From Actinomycetes bacterium (GTDB lineage: Bacteria; Actinomycetota; Actinomycetes; Actinomycetales; Dermabacteraceae), in assembly GCA_023389045.1 (NCBI GenBank), contig JAEWEZ010000001.1, forward strand, positions 1 to 5,833: a stretch of 5,833 bases of DNA, written 5' to 3'. The notes beneath the pieces are model-generated. The model saw nothing but the letters and a program-made list of their open reading frames with translations, made no database searches and was not told the DNA's origin. A program made the position numbers and the translations under genes. Of the stretch, positions 5,230-5,833 are shown in pieces; position 1 is the first letter of the stretch, and every line of letters starts with the position of its first letter.

Positions 5230-5833
5230 CGTCGGGCATCTTATCGGCCCTACCTGCATACGGGATGTGACCGGCCCGCGAGAGCGGCCAGATGACACGC
5301 TTCACCGGGCCAACCACTCGTTCCACCGGGATCATTCCCCCGCCCGGAGCACCCAGCAAAAAGCGCGAATCCGTCGAATCACCCCGGTTATCCCCCAGCA
5401 CGAACATGCGTCCCGCAGGAACCTCCAGATCAAACTCCACCTCGCTGGGCGCGATGCCCGGGGCAAGATACGGCTCCGCAAGGCTTTCGCCATTCACGAG
5501 CAGCGCCCCGTCGGCGTCACAGCAAGACACTCGATCCCCACCGACCGCGATCACTCGCTTGACCCAAAACGCTCCCCCGCCGTCAGTCGGACCGAAATAC
5601 CCGCTGCCATCGAACACAACCACCTGGCCGCGCACCGCCTGACCACGCCCCGAGCGATCAGCCAAAACCACATCGCCCTCACGGAGTATCGGGTTCATGG
5701 AGGAGCTGGGCACCACAAAAGGCTGGGCCACGAAATGCCGCACCGCGAGAGCGCCCAGGAGGAGCACAACGACACAGACGGCGGCGACCACCACCCGGGG
5801 GGGTCGCCGCCCCCGGCGAATGCTTAGATAGCT
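5222..5833 (-). CDS. lepB: Second type I signal peptidase, 5' end beyond window
   Basis: This is a second S26A signal peptidase, with 203 visible residues. All boxes are present: a membrane helix (about visible residues 14-33, VVVAAVCVVVLLLGALAV), VPSSSMNPIL with nucleophile S45, RGQVVVF (68-74), FWVKRVIAVGGD with general-base K92, and GDNRGDSTDSR (147-157). A GTG at 5794 could serve as a start, but it sits right at the membrane helix. The frame continues without a stop to the window edge and encodes IRRGRRPPR, exactly the positive-inside segment expected before the helix, so the start probably lies outside. It lacks the long Pro/Ala/Ser tail of its neighbour, and RGQ replaces the usual RGD. 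It ends in an ATGACTGA overlap with the downstream paralogue. Tandem signal peptidase genes are known in some actinobacteria such as Streptomyces. Confidence 0.93.
   Translation of the reverse strand, partial: SYLSIRRGRRPPRVVVAAVCVVVLLLGALAVRHFVAQPFVVPSSSMNPILREGDVVLADRSGRGQAVRGQVVVFDGSGYFGPTDGGGAFWVKRVIAVGGDRVSCCDADGALLVNGESLAEPYLAPGIAPSEVEFDLEVPAGRMFVLGDNRGDSTDSRFLLGAPGGGMIPVERVVGPVKRVIWPLSRAGHIPYAGRADKMPDDD
5795..5816. repeat. GC-only inverted repeat near the 5' end of the second signal peptidase gene
   Basis: CCGGGGG (5795-5801) and CCCCCGG (5810-5816) are perfect 7-base arms around an 8-base loop, and the plus strand carries a run of seven G (5797-5803). It lies within the codons for the Arg/Pro segment before the membrane helix, or in the leader if translation begins at the GTG at 5794. 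Confidence 0.5.

Noticed and set aside
4342..5295. Plus-strand open frame of 317 codons
   Set aside because: It is the mirror of the signal peptidase gene in a GC-rich codon register; the product is Gly/Arg/Asp-rich without motifs, while the opposite strand has all S26 boxes.
4931..5827. Plus-strand open frame of 298 codons
   Set aside because: It covers both signal peptidase genes on the opposite strand and shows no domain, ribosome site or family resemblance.

Overview
The window is a tightly packed, entirely minus-strand block of housekeeping genes from a high-GC Gram-positive bacterium. Three things point to Actinobacteria: the high GC content, the frequent GTG starts, and the presence of a DUF2469 gene, a family I know essentially only from that phylum. 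The gene order signal peptidase - rnhB - DUF2469 - yraN - comM - dprA is the arrangement usually found downstream of rplS in actinobacterial genomes. A member of the Micrococcales (Dermabacteraceae-like) is possible, but I cannot prove it from this sequence.

Reading in the direction of transcription (right to left): a type I signal peptidase whose 5' end runs off the window (5833-5222); a second, paralogous signal peptidase with a long Pro/Ala/Ser-rich cytoplasmic tail (5229-4336); ribonuclease HII rnhB (4339-3545); a DUF2469 protein of unknown function (3548-3243); a 220-base non-coding gap (3242-3023) with small inverted repeats and a weak promoter-like element; the YraN/UPF0102 nuclease-like protein (3022-2552); the AAA+ ComM/YifB helicase (2555-993); and dprA, the RecA loader of natural transformation (996-1), whose C-terminus lies beyond the left edge. 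All genes except yraN are joined to the gene before them by 4- or 8-base stop/start overlaps (GTGA, ATGA or ATGACTGA), so the block looks like two translationally coupled units separated only by the gap.

Functionally there are two halves. The right half handles protein export (two signal peptidases) and RNA/DNA hybrid repair (RNase HII). The left half, yraN-comM-dprA, handles incoming single-stranded DNA and recombination: ComM drives branch migration, DprA protects ssDNA and loads RecA, and YraN has a PD-(D/E)XK nuclease fold. I see no rRNA, tRNA, mobile element, CRISPR array or clear factor-independent terminator. I found no undescribed system. The points most worth a second look are the tandem signal peptidases, the structured gap before yraN, a Lys-to-Ala change in an RNase HII active-site motif, and the extended N-terminus of YraN.
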